This document shows, in pieces, positions 14,643 to 21,000 of a stretch of DNA of 21,000 nt; position 1 is the stretch's first letter, and every line of letters begins with the position of its first letter. The DNA comes from Bog-950 sp035299425 (GTDB lineage Bacteria > Bacteroidota > Bacteroidia > Chitinophagales > LD1): assembly GCA_035299425.1 (NCBI GenBank), contig DATGWP010000070.1:1-21000 (forward strand), written 5' to 3'. The notes under the pieces are model-generated. The model was not told where the DNA came from. It searched no databases and was given only the letters and a program-made list of their open reading frames with translations. The position numbers and the translations under genes are program-made.

Positions 14643-15461
14643 ATGAACAAAAGCCAGCTAGTAAGCGTAATTAAAAAGAAACAATCGTTTTTGTGTGTGG
14701 GCCTGGATACCACCCTTGACCTGATACCAAAGCACCTGCTTAAATACCCCGACCCGGTTTTTGAATTCAACAAAGCCATTATTGATGCCACTGTAGATAT
14801 TGCTATGGGCTATAAACCCAACCTTGCTTTTTACGAAAGCATGGGCATGAAAGGCTGGCAGAGCCTTGAAAAAACCATGCACTATTTGCAACAATACAAG
14901 GAAGAAGTATTTACCATAGCCGATGCCAAAAGAGGAGATATTGGCAATACCTCTAAAATGTATGCGAAAGCTTTTTTTGAAGAACTACAGTTTGATTCAG
15001 TAACGGTAGCACCATACATGGGCGAAGACTCAGTAAGCCCTTTTCTGGAGTATAAAGATAAATGGGTAATACTGCTTGGCCTTACCAGTAATAAAGGAAG
15101 CAGCGACTTTCAGTTTTTAGAAACCGGTGAAGGCAAACTATACGAGCAGGTAATACGCAAAGCACAAAAGTGGGGAACGAGCGAGCAGCTGATGTTTGTA
15201 GCCGGTGCTACACACCCTGAAGAGTTTAGCAACCTGCGGGCATTGGCCGAAGATTACTTTTACCTGGTACCGGGTGTGGGCGCACAGGGTGGCGATATGG
15301 ATAAGATATGCGAACACGGGCTTAACAGCGAATGCGGTTTAATAATAAACAGCGCACGGCAGATAATATACGCCAGCAAAGGTGAGGATTTTGCTGAAGC
15401 AGCAAGAGCTACTGCCCTATCTACACAACAGCAAATGACAAAATATCTAAAGTCCCTTTAG
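14643..15461 (+). CDS. pyrF: Orotidine 5'-phosphate decarboxylase
   Basis: 272 residues, the type 2 (longer) OMP decarboxylase form. It decarboxylates OMP to UMP, the last step of de novo pyrimidine synthesis, in the cytoplasm. The catalytic Asp-Lys-x-x-Asp motif is DAKRGD at residues 94-99, within TIADAKRGDIGNTS; the N-terminal substrate strand is FLCVGLDTTLD (17-27), and the phosphate-binding end is LVPGVGAQGGD followed by INSARQIIYA. The frame stays open upstream to 14454, but MNKSQLVSVIKKKQ at 14643 is the family start and the upstream part overlaps the divergent promoter and gene. It is divergent from the PorE-like gene, 145 bp apart. Confidence 0.95.
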   Translation: MNKSQLVSVIKKKQSFLCVGLDTTLDLIPKHLLKYPDPVFEFNKAIIDATVDIAMGYKPNLAFYESMGMKGWQSLEKTMHYLQQYKEEVFTIADAKRGDIGNTSKMYAKAFFEELQFDSVTVAPYMGEDSVSPFLEYKDKWVILLGLTSNKGSSDFQFLETGEGKLYEQVIRKAQKWGTSEQLMFVAGATHPEEFSNLRALAEDYFYLVPGVGAQGGDMDKICEHGLNSECGLIINSARQIIYASKGEDFAEAARATALSTQQQMTKYLKSL

Positions 15462-15486
15462 GCTTACGATTATTCTTATACATTTG
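15457..15486 (+). promoter_or_regulatory. Candidate promoter for the exported TPR protein
   Basis: TACATTTG (15479-15486) is an exact -7 match, identical to the one at 4304-4311, with TTTA (15457-15460, overlapping the pyrF stop) 18 nt upstream. The ATG is 24 nt downstream. It suggests that the TPR gene can be expressed independently of pyrF. Confidence 0.45.
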
Positions 15487-15510
15487 GTTATTCAAAAAAA
15501 TAAAACAAAC

Positions 15511-16260
15511 ATGAAGAAAATCCTACTTACTTCTCTTTCGTTATTTGTTTTTGGGGGCATGATGATGGCCCAGAACGATGCGTTTGATGTGCAGAGCCGT
15601 GTGTATAAAACCGCATTGAAAAATTATGACCTGCAGGCAGCCACTATAGCCTTATATAATATGCAGGCGCTGAAACCGGAAAGAACCGACCTGAATGACT
15701 CGCTTGCCCTGCTATACTTTGCGGGCGAAAGATTTGCTCAATCGTATTTGATAGGCGAAGAAATTGTAAAGGCTGACCCTAAGCGCAACGATATGCTTGA
15801 ACTGGTGGCAGTTTCTAAACAAAACCTGGGCCTGGTTAAAGAAGCGCTTACCGACTACGAAAAACTTTATGCTGCCGATAAATCGGTATTCTACTTATAC
15901 CAAATGGCTACCCTGCAATATCAGCTTAAAAGATATGGTGAGTGTGTAGCATCGCTTGACCAGATTATTGCCAACCCGGATGCCGACAAACAAAAGGTAA
16001 ACATACGCGTGCAGGGCGGCGGACAGGAAGTACCTATGAAGGCTGCAGCTTTTAACGTAAAAGGTATTTGCGCTATGGAGTTAAACCAGGAAGAAGCCGC
16101 TAAGCAAAACTTTACAAAAGCCATTGAAATTTTCCCAGACTTTGCTTTGGCCAAAGGCAACATGGATGCCATTACCAAAAAGAAAGCAACTCCAACCACA
16201 GGGTCAACGGGTACTTCTACAAAATCGACAACTACCACAACTACTACCCCTAAAAAATAA
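15511..16260 (+). CDS. Exported TPR protein
   Basis: 249 residues. Signal peptide MKKILLTSLSLFVFGGMMMAQ. The mature part is made of TPR-like helices: KTALKNYDLQAATIALYNMQALKPERTDLNDSLALLYFAGERFAQS in outline, then LVAVSKQNLGLVKEALTDYEKLYAADKSVFYLYQMATLQYQLKRYGECV, and a last pair MKAAAFNVKGICAMELNQEEAAKQNFTKAIEIFPDFALAKGN. The tail from about residue 228 is a Thr/Ser-rich low-complexity stretch ending PKK. A periplasmic scaffold is inferred; no T9SS sorting domain is visible. ATG 15511 is chosen because the upstream TTG lies in the -7 element. Confidence 0.85.
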   Translation: MKKILLTSLSLFVFGGMMMAQNDAFDVQSRVYKTALKNYDLQAATIALYNMQALKPERTDLNDSLALLYFAGERFAQSYLIGEEIVKADPKRNDMLELVAVSKQNLGLVKEALTDYEKLYAADKSVFYLYQMATLQYQLKRYGECVASLDQIIANPDADKQKVNIRVQGGGQEVPMKAAAFNVKGICAMELNQEEAAKQNFTKAIEIFPDFALAKGNMDAITKKKATPTTGSTGTSTKSTTTTTTTPKK

Positions 16261-16279
16261 TTTCTATAGCCTATAACTC

Positions 16280-16318
16280 AATAAAAAAACCTCTGCATTT
16301 TGCAGAGGTTTTTTTATT
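16280..16318. terminator. Bidirectional terminator between convergent genes
   Basis: A 17-bp perfect stem (AATAAAAAAACCTCTGC, 16280-16296, with 16302-16318) with a 5-nt loop, GC-rich at the top and an A-tract/T-tract at the base in both directions. It serves the exported TPR gene on plus and the lpdA-lipoprotein operon on minus. Confidence 0.95.
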
Positions 16319-16322
16319 GCAA

Positions 16323-16724
16323 CTAGTTAGCCACCGGGCTGCAGGTAAGAACATAGCCAGGCCTGCCATTATTAGCCGGAAAATTTATTTTAAAGTAACG
16401 GGTTTTTAACCCTTCAATTTTAGACTCTACTGTTTGGCCCGTAGGATCAATAGCAAAAATTGTTTTCTTATCTTTTGAGAACCACCATTTAGAGGTAGTT
16501 ACCTCCCCTTTGCTCACTATCTTATAACTGCTATCGGGCATAAAGGTAAAGGTTACAGTGCTTTTTAAACTATTGGCTATAGCCTCCTGCATGGCAGGTG
16601 CCATACCTGAATTATTTTCACCAAAATATACCTCATCTACTTTCCATGTGCGGCAAAGCATTTTTTGCGGAGAAGTGCAGGATGCCAGCCAACACAGAAC
16701 CAAAAGGAAACTTAACTTTTTCAT
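16323..16724 (-). CDS. Small lipoprotein, paralogue of its upstream neighbour
   Basis: 133 residues. Signal peptide MKKLSFLLVLCWLASC with the lipobox Cys at 16. The start of the mature part, CTSPQKMLCRTWKVDEVYF, aligns closely with the neighbour's CNTPEKLLCRSWRLVDVEF. The body is beta-strand rich: VTFTFMPDSSYKIVSKGEVTTSKWWFSKDKKTIFAI in outline, i.e. a (T/S)-x-x-F-x-x-D-x-(S/T)Y strand and a (G/S)-x-W-x-FS-x-KK turn, as in lipocalin-like DUF lipoproteins of Bacteroidota. Its ATG overlaps the stop of the upstream paralogue by ATGA (16721-16724), so translation is coupled. It is the last gene of the lpdA operon. Function unknown. Confidence 0.82.
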   Translation of the reverse strand: MKKLSFLLVLCWLASCTSPQKMLCRTWKVDEVYFGENNSGMAPAMQEAIANSLKSTVTFTFMPDSSYKIVSKGEVTTSKWWFSKDKKTIFAIDPTGQTVESKIEGLKTRYFKINFPANNGRPGYVLTCSPVAN

Positions 16725-17125
16725 TTGCTTTTATTTTCAACCGGTGCCAATACAAAACGCATTTTTACACCGTCTTTGCTATAAGATTCCACATCCAACG
16801 CTATTTTACTCAGCACATTGATTTTAGAGGCTGTACCACTATGTTCTGTCTGCGAGTAAATAGTATCCTTTTTACTGCTAAAATTCCATACCCCCGTTTC
16901 AGTACGCTGAGGTAACTTCATGCTATATGTATGGTCTTTATTAAAAACAAACAGGCAGCTATCTCGCAGTTGCTTCACCATCTCCGGCTTATCGGCCGCA
17001 GAGAGGTTTACATCGTGCTCGTTAAACTCCACATCTACAAGCCGCCAGCTACGGCACAATAATTTTTCAGGTGTATTGCATGAAGCAACAAAAACTACAA
17101 GCGCTATCGCAAATACCTTCTTCAT
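16721..17125 (-). CDS. Small lipoprotein, lpdA-linked
   Basis: 134 residues. Signal peptide MKKVFAIALVVFVASC with the lipobox Cys at 16. The mature chain follows the same plan as its downstream paralogue: a CNTPEKLLCRSW start, a strand CLFVFNKDHTYSM, a GVWNFSSKKDTIYS turn and a final strand MRFVLAPV. The FxFxxDxxYxM ... GxWxFSxKKDTI pattern is that of lipocalin-like lipoproteins that bind small hydrophobic ligands in other families; ligand binding here is speculation. It starts 4 nt after the lpdA stop, so it is co-transcribed with it. Confidence 0.83.
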   Translation of the reverse strand: MKKVFAIALVVFVASCNTPEKLLCRSWRLVDVEFNEHDVNLSAADKPEMVKQLRDSCLFVFNKDHTYSMKLPQRTETGVWNFSSKKDTIYSQTEHSGTASKINVLSKIALDVESYSKDGVKMRFVLAPVENKSK

Positions 17126-17129
17126 TATC

Positions 17130-18521
17130 TTACAAGTGTATTACCTCGCCATAAGCTGCAGCGGCTGCTTCCATTATAGCCTCGCTCATAGTAGGGTGAG
17201 GGTGAATGCTCTTAATAATTTCGTGCCCGGTGGTTTCCAGTTTGCGCGCTACAACTACCTCGGCTATCATTTCGGTTACGTTGGCGCCCACCATGTGACA
17301 GCCCAGCCATTCGCCGTATTTTGCATCAAATATCACCTTTACAAATCCTTCTTTAGCCCCACTGGCGCTTGCTTTGCCCGATGCGCTGAAAGGGAATTTA
17401 CCCACCTTAACAGCAATACCTTTTTGCTTGGCCTCCTCTTCGGTTAAACCTACACTCGCTACTTCCGGATTAGAATACGTGCACGATGGTATGTTGCCAT
17501 AATCAATTGGCTCCGGATTTTTACCTGCTATTTTCTCTACACAGGTAATTCCTTCGGCACTGGCTACGTGTGCCAGGGCAGGTCCCTTTACTATATCGCC
17601 TATGGCATATACACCGGCCACATTGGTGCGGTAAAATTCGTCAACCACCACTAAGCCCTTATCAGTTTTAACTCCGGCATCCTCCAGCCCAATACCTTCT
17701 AAATTGGTGCTGATGCCCACGGCAGACAACACCACATCGCATTCTATCTTATCTGTTTTTCCATCTTTGGCTTTGGTGCTTACCACACATTTTTTACCCG
17801 TGGTGTTTACACTCTCTACCGAAGTACCTGTTAGTATGGCTATACCCTTCTTTTTAAATATCTTCTCCATCTCCTTCGATACATCCTTATCCTCGCGCGG
17901 CAGTATACTATCTAGAAACTCTACCACCGTTACCTTGGTACCCAGTGCTGCATAAAAGTATGCAAACTCAATACCTATAGCCCCGCTGCCCATTACCACC
18001 ATGCTCTCTGGTTGTTGTGGCAGGTTCATAGCCTCGCGGTAACCAATTATTTTTTTACCATCCTGTTTCACATTTGGCAATTCTTTGCTACGCGCACCGG
18101 TAGCCAGTATGATATGTTTGGCAGCATGTTCGGTCTTTTTACCGGCGGCATCTGTTACCTCAACCTTACCGCCCTTTTTCAATTTTCCGGTACCGGTTAT
18201 CACATCAATCTTATTCTTCTTCATCAAAAACTGTACACCCTTGCTCATGCCTTCGGCTACACCACGGCTGCGCTTTACCACACCTGCAAAATCGGCTTTA
18301 GGCGCACCTACAGTAATACCATAGTCTGCTGCGTGGCTGATGTATTCAAACACCTGTGCGCTTTTTAGCAAGGCCTTGGTAGGTATACAACCCCAGTTAA
18401 GGCACACACCACCCAGACTCTCCTTTTCTACAATAGCTGTTTTTAAACCCAACTGCGATGCGCGTATAGCCGCCACGTATCCACCGGGGCCGCTGCCTAC
18501 TACTATTAAATCGTAACTCAT
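17130..18521 (-). CDS. lpdA: Dihydrolipoyl dehydrogenase
   Basis: 463 residues, the usual E3 length. It reoxidises dihydrolipoamide of the pyruvate, 2-oxoglutarate or glycine-cleavage complexes with FAD and NAD+, in the cytoplasm. The FAD-binding GSGPGGYVAAI is at residues 9-19; the redox disulfide is C40/C45 in GGVCLNWGCIPTK; the NAD-binding GSGAIGIEFAYFYAALG and the second FAD motif VYAIGDIVKGPALAHVA follow; the C-terminal catalytic pair is in HPHPTMSEAI. Upstream in-frame sequence to 18632 is rejected, since MSYDLIVVGSG is the family start. It is the first gene of an operon with two lipoprotein genes (gaps of 4 nt and a 4-nt overlap), an unusual pairing for lpdA. Confidence 0.96.
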   Translation of the reverse strand: MSYDLIVVGSGPGGYVAAIRASQLGLKTAIVEKESLGGVCLNWGCIPTKALLKSAQVFEYISHAADYGITVGAPKADFAGVVKRSRGVAEGMSKGVQFLMKKNKIDVITGTGKLKKGGKVEVTDAAGKKTEHAAKHIILATGARSKELPNVKQDGKKIIGYREAMNLPQQPESMVVMGSGAIGIEFAYFYAALGTKVTVVEFLDSILPREDKDVSKEMEKIFKKKGIAILTGTSVESVNTTGKKCVVSTKAKDGKTDKIECDVVLSAVGISTNLEGIGLEDAGVKTDKGLVVVDEFYRTNVAGVYAIGDIVKGPALAHVASAEGITCVEKIAGKNPEPIDYGNIPSCTYSNPEVASVGLTEEEAKQKGIAVKVGKFPFSASGKASASGAKEGFVKVIFDAKYGEWLGCHMVGANVTEMIAEVVVARKLETTGHEIIKSIHPHPTMSEAIMEAAAAAYGEVIHL

Positions 18522-18648
18522 ATTTTTCTGTTTTTGCTTTAAATCAGAGCACAAATAAAGGGAAAAAGCCAAAAGGAGAAACTGTTGGGCACGCAATAGC
18601 AGCAGATTGGGGAATAATGACCCTGTTTGCACCTGTTTTTAGCAGGTT

Positions 18649-18677
18649 TTGGCTTGGCACTATATTGATACTATACT
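18649..18677 (+). promoter_or_regulatory. Sigma70-like promoter candidate
   Basis: TTGGCT (18649-18654) and TATACT (18672-18677) are separated by 17 nt, ending 21 nt before the ATG at 18699. It is close to the classical TTGACA-17-TATAAT layout, which is not the norm in Bacteroidota, so the match may be chance. Confidence 0.3.
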
Positions 18678-18698
18678 GCTTAACCAAAAATACGCGCC

Positions 18699-18956
18699 AT
18701 GAAAAAGATACTAATGGGATTAATGATGGGTGCCATGTGCATATTTGTTTCGGCACAACAACCTACTACCACCAAAATAGATAAGGAAGAAACAAAAACT
18801 ACTAAAGCAATAGGAAAAAAACAAAAAACCAACAGCTTTAACACTCCGGGATATACAGGCATACCCAAGCCCCATGCTCCCCGAAAACATTCGAACCCAA
18901 TGCCAAAACTTGAAAAGCGTCCGGAAGGGACTAATCCCAATTTATTGCCGAGATAA
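18699..18956 (+). CDS. Small exported basic protein
   Basis: 85 residues. Signal peptide MKKILMGLMMGAMCIFVSAQ. The mature part (about 65 residues) is Lys/Thr/Pro-rich, with no Cys: TTTKIDKEETKTTKAIGKKQ, then a GYTGIPKPHAPRKHSNPMPKLEKRP segment in outline and a short NLLPR end. It appears disordered, positively charged and periplasmic or secreted. I do not recognise a family. It is divergent from lpdA and followed by a terminator, so it is a single-gene unit. The signal peptide, the A-rich leader and the terminator make it a real gene despite its size. Confidence 0.7.
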   Translation: MKKILMGLMMGAMCIFVSAQQPTTTKIDKEETKTTKAIGKKQKTNSFNTPGYTGIPKPHAPRKHSNPMPKLEKRPEGTNPNLLPR

Positions 18957-18985
18957 TATAAACTAAACTCAAAGTAATTATAAAC

Positions 18986-19015
18986 AGCAAGACCGGTGCG
19001 GCCGGTCTTGCTTTA
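18986..19015 (+). terminator. Rho-independent terminator
   Basis: AGCAAGACCGG (18986-18996) pairs with CCGGTCTTGCT (19002-19012), 11 bp, 5-nt loop, followed by TT. It lies 30 nt after the stop of the exported basic protein. Confidence 0.85.
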
Positions 19016-19027
19016 ATAATATAACCC

Positions 19028-19153
19028 ATGGACATAGTAACTTACGCTAAAACCCTTACACCCGCCGGGTGGATATTAATTTCTGTATTTTTTCTGATTG
19101 TAGTGCTGGCCCTTTACAGCCAGTTCCGCAAAAGACGGAGCACCGAAAAATAG
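19028..19153 (+). CDS. 41-residue single-span membrane protein
   Basis: The ATG at 19028 opens 41 codons ending with TAG at 19151-19153. The peptide starts MDIVTYAKTLTPAGW, continues with an unbroken hydrophobic segment ILISVFFLIVVLALY (about residues 16-30) and ends with a strongly basic SQFRKRRSTEK. This is the classic layout of a small inner-membrane protein with the C-terminus in the cytoplasm by the positive-inside rule. It sits 13 nt after the preceding hairpin and 6 nt before the stop of the convergent phosphatase gene, so it fills an otherwise empty gap exactly. No family is recognised. It could still be a chance frame, but the composition argues otherwise. Confidence 0.6.
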   Translation: MDIVTYAKTLTPAGWILISVFFLIVVLALYSQFRKRRSTEK

Positions 19154-19159
19154 TTCCCC

Positions 19160-20731
19160 CTATTTATTCTTAGGGGCTATTACTTTTACCAACTTATTAT
19201 CGTTGTATTTGGTCATCCAGGTATCTTTTGCTTTAAAGCGGGTAGATGGCTTTTTTACAGTTTTGCAAAAATTCCAGGTAGCCTGTGCGCGGTCTTTGTT
19301 TAAATCGAGCAGCACATATCCGTGGTCTACCAGGTTTTGAAAACGCAGATGCGGGTTGGTAGCTTTCCTTTTTATAATAGAACCTATCATGTTACATAAG
19401 CCCCGGGGGAAACGCTCACCCAATCCGTTGCTTGAAATACTTGGTGTTACAAGCTCCGCCCCTATTACACCTTTACCTGTTTGGCGGTTATAGCGTTCTT
19501 TGTTTTTAGGGTTTTGTACCAGGTCAAATCCCCACGATAAATGTATGTCGCCGGTTATCACAATTATGTTCTTAATATTGTAATGATAGAACGAATCAAG
19601 TATAGCTTTGCGCTCTACAGGGTAGCCATCCCAGGCATCGGCATTTATAGCATATTTCTTAGTTAACTGGTGCGCATCCATTTCAGAAAACACTACCTGG
19701 TTGGCCATCACCTTCCAGCGGGCGGTAGATGTTTTCATACCTTCCGTCAACCAGTCGCTTTGCTCCTTGCCCAGCATAGTACGGGTTTCGCAGCTTAGCA
19801 GGGTATCCTGTGGGCTATCCAGTTGTTTGCAGCGGCCTTCTACCCTGCCATCCAGCATAAATACTTCGGCCAGTCCACCATAGTTCATCTTGCGGATAAT
19901 GCTTGATTTGTCGTTATCCGTTATCGGCAACCATTCAAAATAAACCTTGCGGGCTATGCCCTTGCGCTCTTCCCAGTCTCCATCTTTATCAAGTTGATGG
20001 TTGCCTGCCCCTTCTTTATAAGTGTTATTGGCAAACTCATGGTCATCCCACTCGGTAATAAACGGGTGCAGGCGGTGCACCTCCTGCATATCCTTATCCA
20101 GCCGGTACTGGGCATAGCGGCTGCGGTAATCCTGCAGGGTTATAATTTCGTGTCCGGGTATATGCACCCGCACAACCGATTTCTTTTTCTTAGCGCTGGC
20201 CCCATACTCATAAATATAATCGCCCAGGTGTATCACGGCATCAATATCGTTGCGGTTAGCTATCAGGCGGTAGGCATTAAAGTAACCACCTATGTAATTA
20301 TTGCAGCTAACCACCGCAAAGCGAAGGCTTTCGGCATCCCCTTCGGGGGCAGTTTTGGTGCGGCCTATAGGTGAGTAAACACCACCAGTGCTAAACCGGT
20401 AAAAGTAGATAGTGCCTGCCTGCAGGCCCTTCACATTTACCTTAACCGTATAGGCAGAACCGGCCGTAGATGTAACTTCATCTTCTGCTACTATATGCTG
20501 CATAGTGGTATCGGTAGCTACCTGCCATTTCACTTTTACGGGTTTCCCGTTTTCGTTCCATACCTTAGTCCAGATTATTACGGTGGTTTGGTGTGGGTCG
20601 CCCGATGCTACACCAAAGTAAAAGGGTTTCATTGCCGGGTCAAGCAGGGGAGTTAGCAGGCTATCAAATTGCGATTGGGCGCACAAAACCGATGTAAACA
20701 AACCGGCCAGCAGGGCAAAACAAAACCTCAT
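19160..20731 (-). CDS. PhoD-like alkaline phosphatase / metallophosphoesterase, exported
   Basis: 523 residues. Signal peptide MRFCFALLAGLFTSVLCAQ. Residues ~35-130 are the N-terminal fibronectin-like PhoD domain (FYFGVASGDPHQTTVIIWTKV, GTIYFYRF). The catalytic PhoD domain follows: RFAVVSCNN (137-145), HLGDYIYEYG (168-177), EWDDHEFANN (227-236) and a C-terminal VITGDIHLSWGF, which together supply the metal-binding Asp, Asn and His residues and the conserved Cys. PhoD enzymes are calcium/iron phosphodiesterases/monoesterases active on phosphate esters outside the cytoplasm. The protein is likely periplasmic or secreted. ATG 20731 is chosen over TTG 20758 because it starts the signal peptide. 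No pho-box-like repeat was evident upstream. Confidence 0.92.
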   Translation of the reverse strand: MRFCFALLAGLFTSVLCAQSQFDSLLTPLLDPAMKPFYFGVASGDPHQTTVIIWTKVWNENGKPVKVKWQVATDTTMQHIVAEDEVTSTAGSAYTVKVNVKGLQAGTIYFYRFSTGGVYSPIGRTKTAPEGDAESLRFAVVSCNNYIGGYFNAYRLIANRNDIDAVIHLGDYIYEYGASAKKKKSVVRVHIPGHEIITLQDYRSRYAQYRLDKDMQEVHRLHPFITEWDDHEFANNTYKEGAGNHQLDKDGDWEERKGIARKVYFEWLPITDNDKSSIIRKMNYGGLAEVFMLDGRVEGRCKQLDSPQDTLLSCETRTMLGKEQSDWLTEGMKTSTARWKVMANQVVFSEMDAHQLTKKYAINADAWDGYPVERKAILDSFYHYNIKNIIVITGDIHLSWGFDLVQNPKNKERYNRQTGKGVIGAELVTPSISSNGLGERFPRGLCNMIGSIIKRKATNPHLRFQNLVDHGYVLLDLNKDRAQATWNFCKTVKKPSTRFKAKDTWMTKYNDNKLVKVIAPKNK

Positions 20732-20787
20732 AAAGTACGATTGAAATTTGTGCCGCAATAATAAGTATCTGCCAGCAGTATTTAGGG

Positions 20788-20820
20788 CTAAAGTAAGGCC
20801 GACCGTTAACAGGGCGCAAA
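20788..20820 (-). promoter_or_regulatory. Candidate promoter for the PhoD-like gene
   Basis: On the minus strand TTTG (20820-20817) and TACTTTAG (20795-20788) are 21 nt apart; the -7 box has one mismatch to TAnnTTTG. The leader would be about 50 nt. Confidence 0.4.
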
Positions 20821-20907
20821 AAAGTGGCGGGCTATTCTTTTACTAATAGCACAATATTCATAATATAGCCTGATAATTCACTTACAAAAAACCTTACAAA
20901 AACCAAC

Positions 20908-21000
20908 ATGAAAAAGTTTTACGCCTTTTTAGTAGCAGCCCTTATGGCCGGCGGCGCACAAGCGCAATGCACCATAGACCCCGCCTTGCTTGACCCTACC
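20908..21000 (+). CDS. 5' end of an exported protein (truncated by window)
   Basis: 31 codons are present. The start is MKKFYAFLVAALMAGGAQAQ, a textbook signal peptide with an AQAQ cleavage region, followed by CTIDPALLDPT. The Cys right after the cleavage site is not in a lipobox context. Signal peptides followed by a Cys-containing short motif are common in T9SS cargo proteins of this phylum, but nothing in the visible part decides the family. It is divergent from the PhoD-like gene, 176 bp apart. Confidence 0.7.
   Translation, partial: MKKFYAFLVAALMAGGAQAQCTIDPALLDPT

Noticed and set aside
14498..14791. N-terminal extension of the PorE-like gene into pyrF
   Set aside because: It overlaps pyrF and its promoter; the lipoprotein signal peptide begins at 14497.
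18522..18632. N-terminal extension of lpdA
   Set aside because: Dihydrolipoyl dehydrogenases start at the MSYDLIVVGSG segment, and the extension has no domain.
19994..20374. 126-codon open frame opposite the PhoD-like gene
   Set aside because: It is antisense to strongly conserved PhoD motifs, which explain the sequence.
1..21000. CRISPR array, IS element, prophage, tRNA/rRNA or defence system
   Set aside because: No regularly spaced repeats, transposase or integrase motifs, tRNA-like cloverleaf, or nuclease/sensor gene pairs were visible on either strand.

Overview
The window looks like a chromosomal segment from a Bacteroidota bacterium, probably in or near the Chitinophagales/Sphingobacteriales. 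The evidence is a type IX secretion (T9SS) C-terminal sorting domain, a PorE-type TPR/propeller/OmpA lipoprotein, a bifunctional phosphoglucose/phosphomannose isomerase, a DUF2797 protein of the Bacteroidota form, and promoter elements of the TTTG / TAnnTTTG type. There is no IS element, phage gene, tRNA, rRNA or CRISPR array, and base composition and gene style look even throughout, so this reads as ordinary core genome rather than an island.

Layout. 1-1164 is the 3' end of a large repeat-containing T9SS cargo protein, closed by a strong hairpin. 1585-3391 carries a DUF2797 protein and a TPR protein. dapD (3399-4223, minus) converges on the TPR gene and is divergent from an exported repeat/peptidoglycan-binding protein (4333-5394). 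A YihY-family membrane protein (5619-6563) and a small acidic conserved protein (6647-6937) follow. A beta-helix lipoprotein (7014-8294, minus) is divergent from a secreted protein of unknown function (8532-9110). The pgi/pmi and rluD-like genes (9425-11490) form a two-gene operon. A TPR lipoprotein (11494-12036, minus) and the PorE-like lipoprotein (12338-14497, minus) are separated by about 300 bp containing a cluster of GTGTACAC palindromes. pyrF (14643-15461) is divergent from the PorE-like gene and is followed by an exported TPR protein (15511-16260). lpdA and two tandem paralogous small lipoproteins (16323-18521, minus) form a tight operon. An 85-aa exported protein (18699-18956), a previously easy-to-miss 41-aa single-span membrane protein (19028-19153), a PhoD-type phosphatase (19160-20731, minus) and the 5' end of another exported protein (20908 to the edge) complete the window.

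How the genes relate. The housekeeping genes (dapD for lysine/diaminopimelate, pyrF for UMP, lpdA for 2-oxo-acid dehydrogenases, pgi/pmi for sugar phosphates, an RluD-type pseudouridine synthase) are mixed with an envelope set: four lipoproteins plus the PorE-like one, a peptidoglycan-binding repeat protein, T9SS cargo and several signal-peptide proteins. The only functional link that the sequence itself suggests is T9SS: a cargo protein at the left edge and a PorE-like T9SS-type lipoprotein in the middle, though they are not adjacent. I found no convincing new multi-gene system. The best second-look items are the GTGTACAC cluster, the lpdA-coupled lipoprotein pair, the 41-aa membrane protein, the cysteine-bearing repeat protein with a peptidoglycan-binding end, and a long inverted repeat at 8321-8387.
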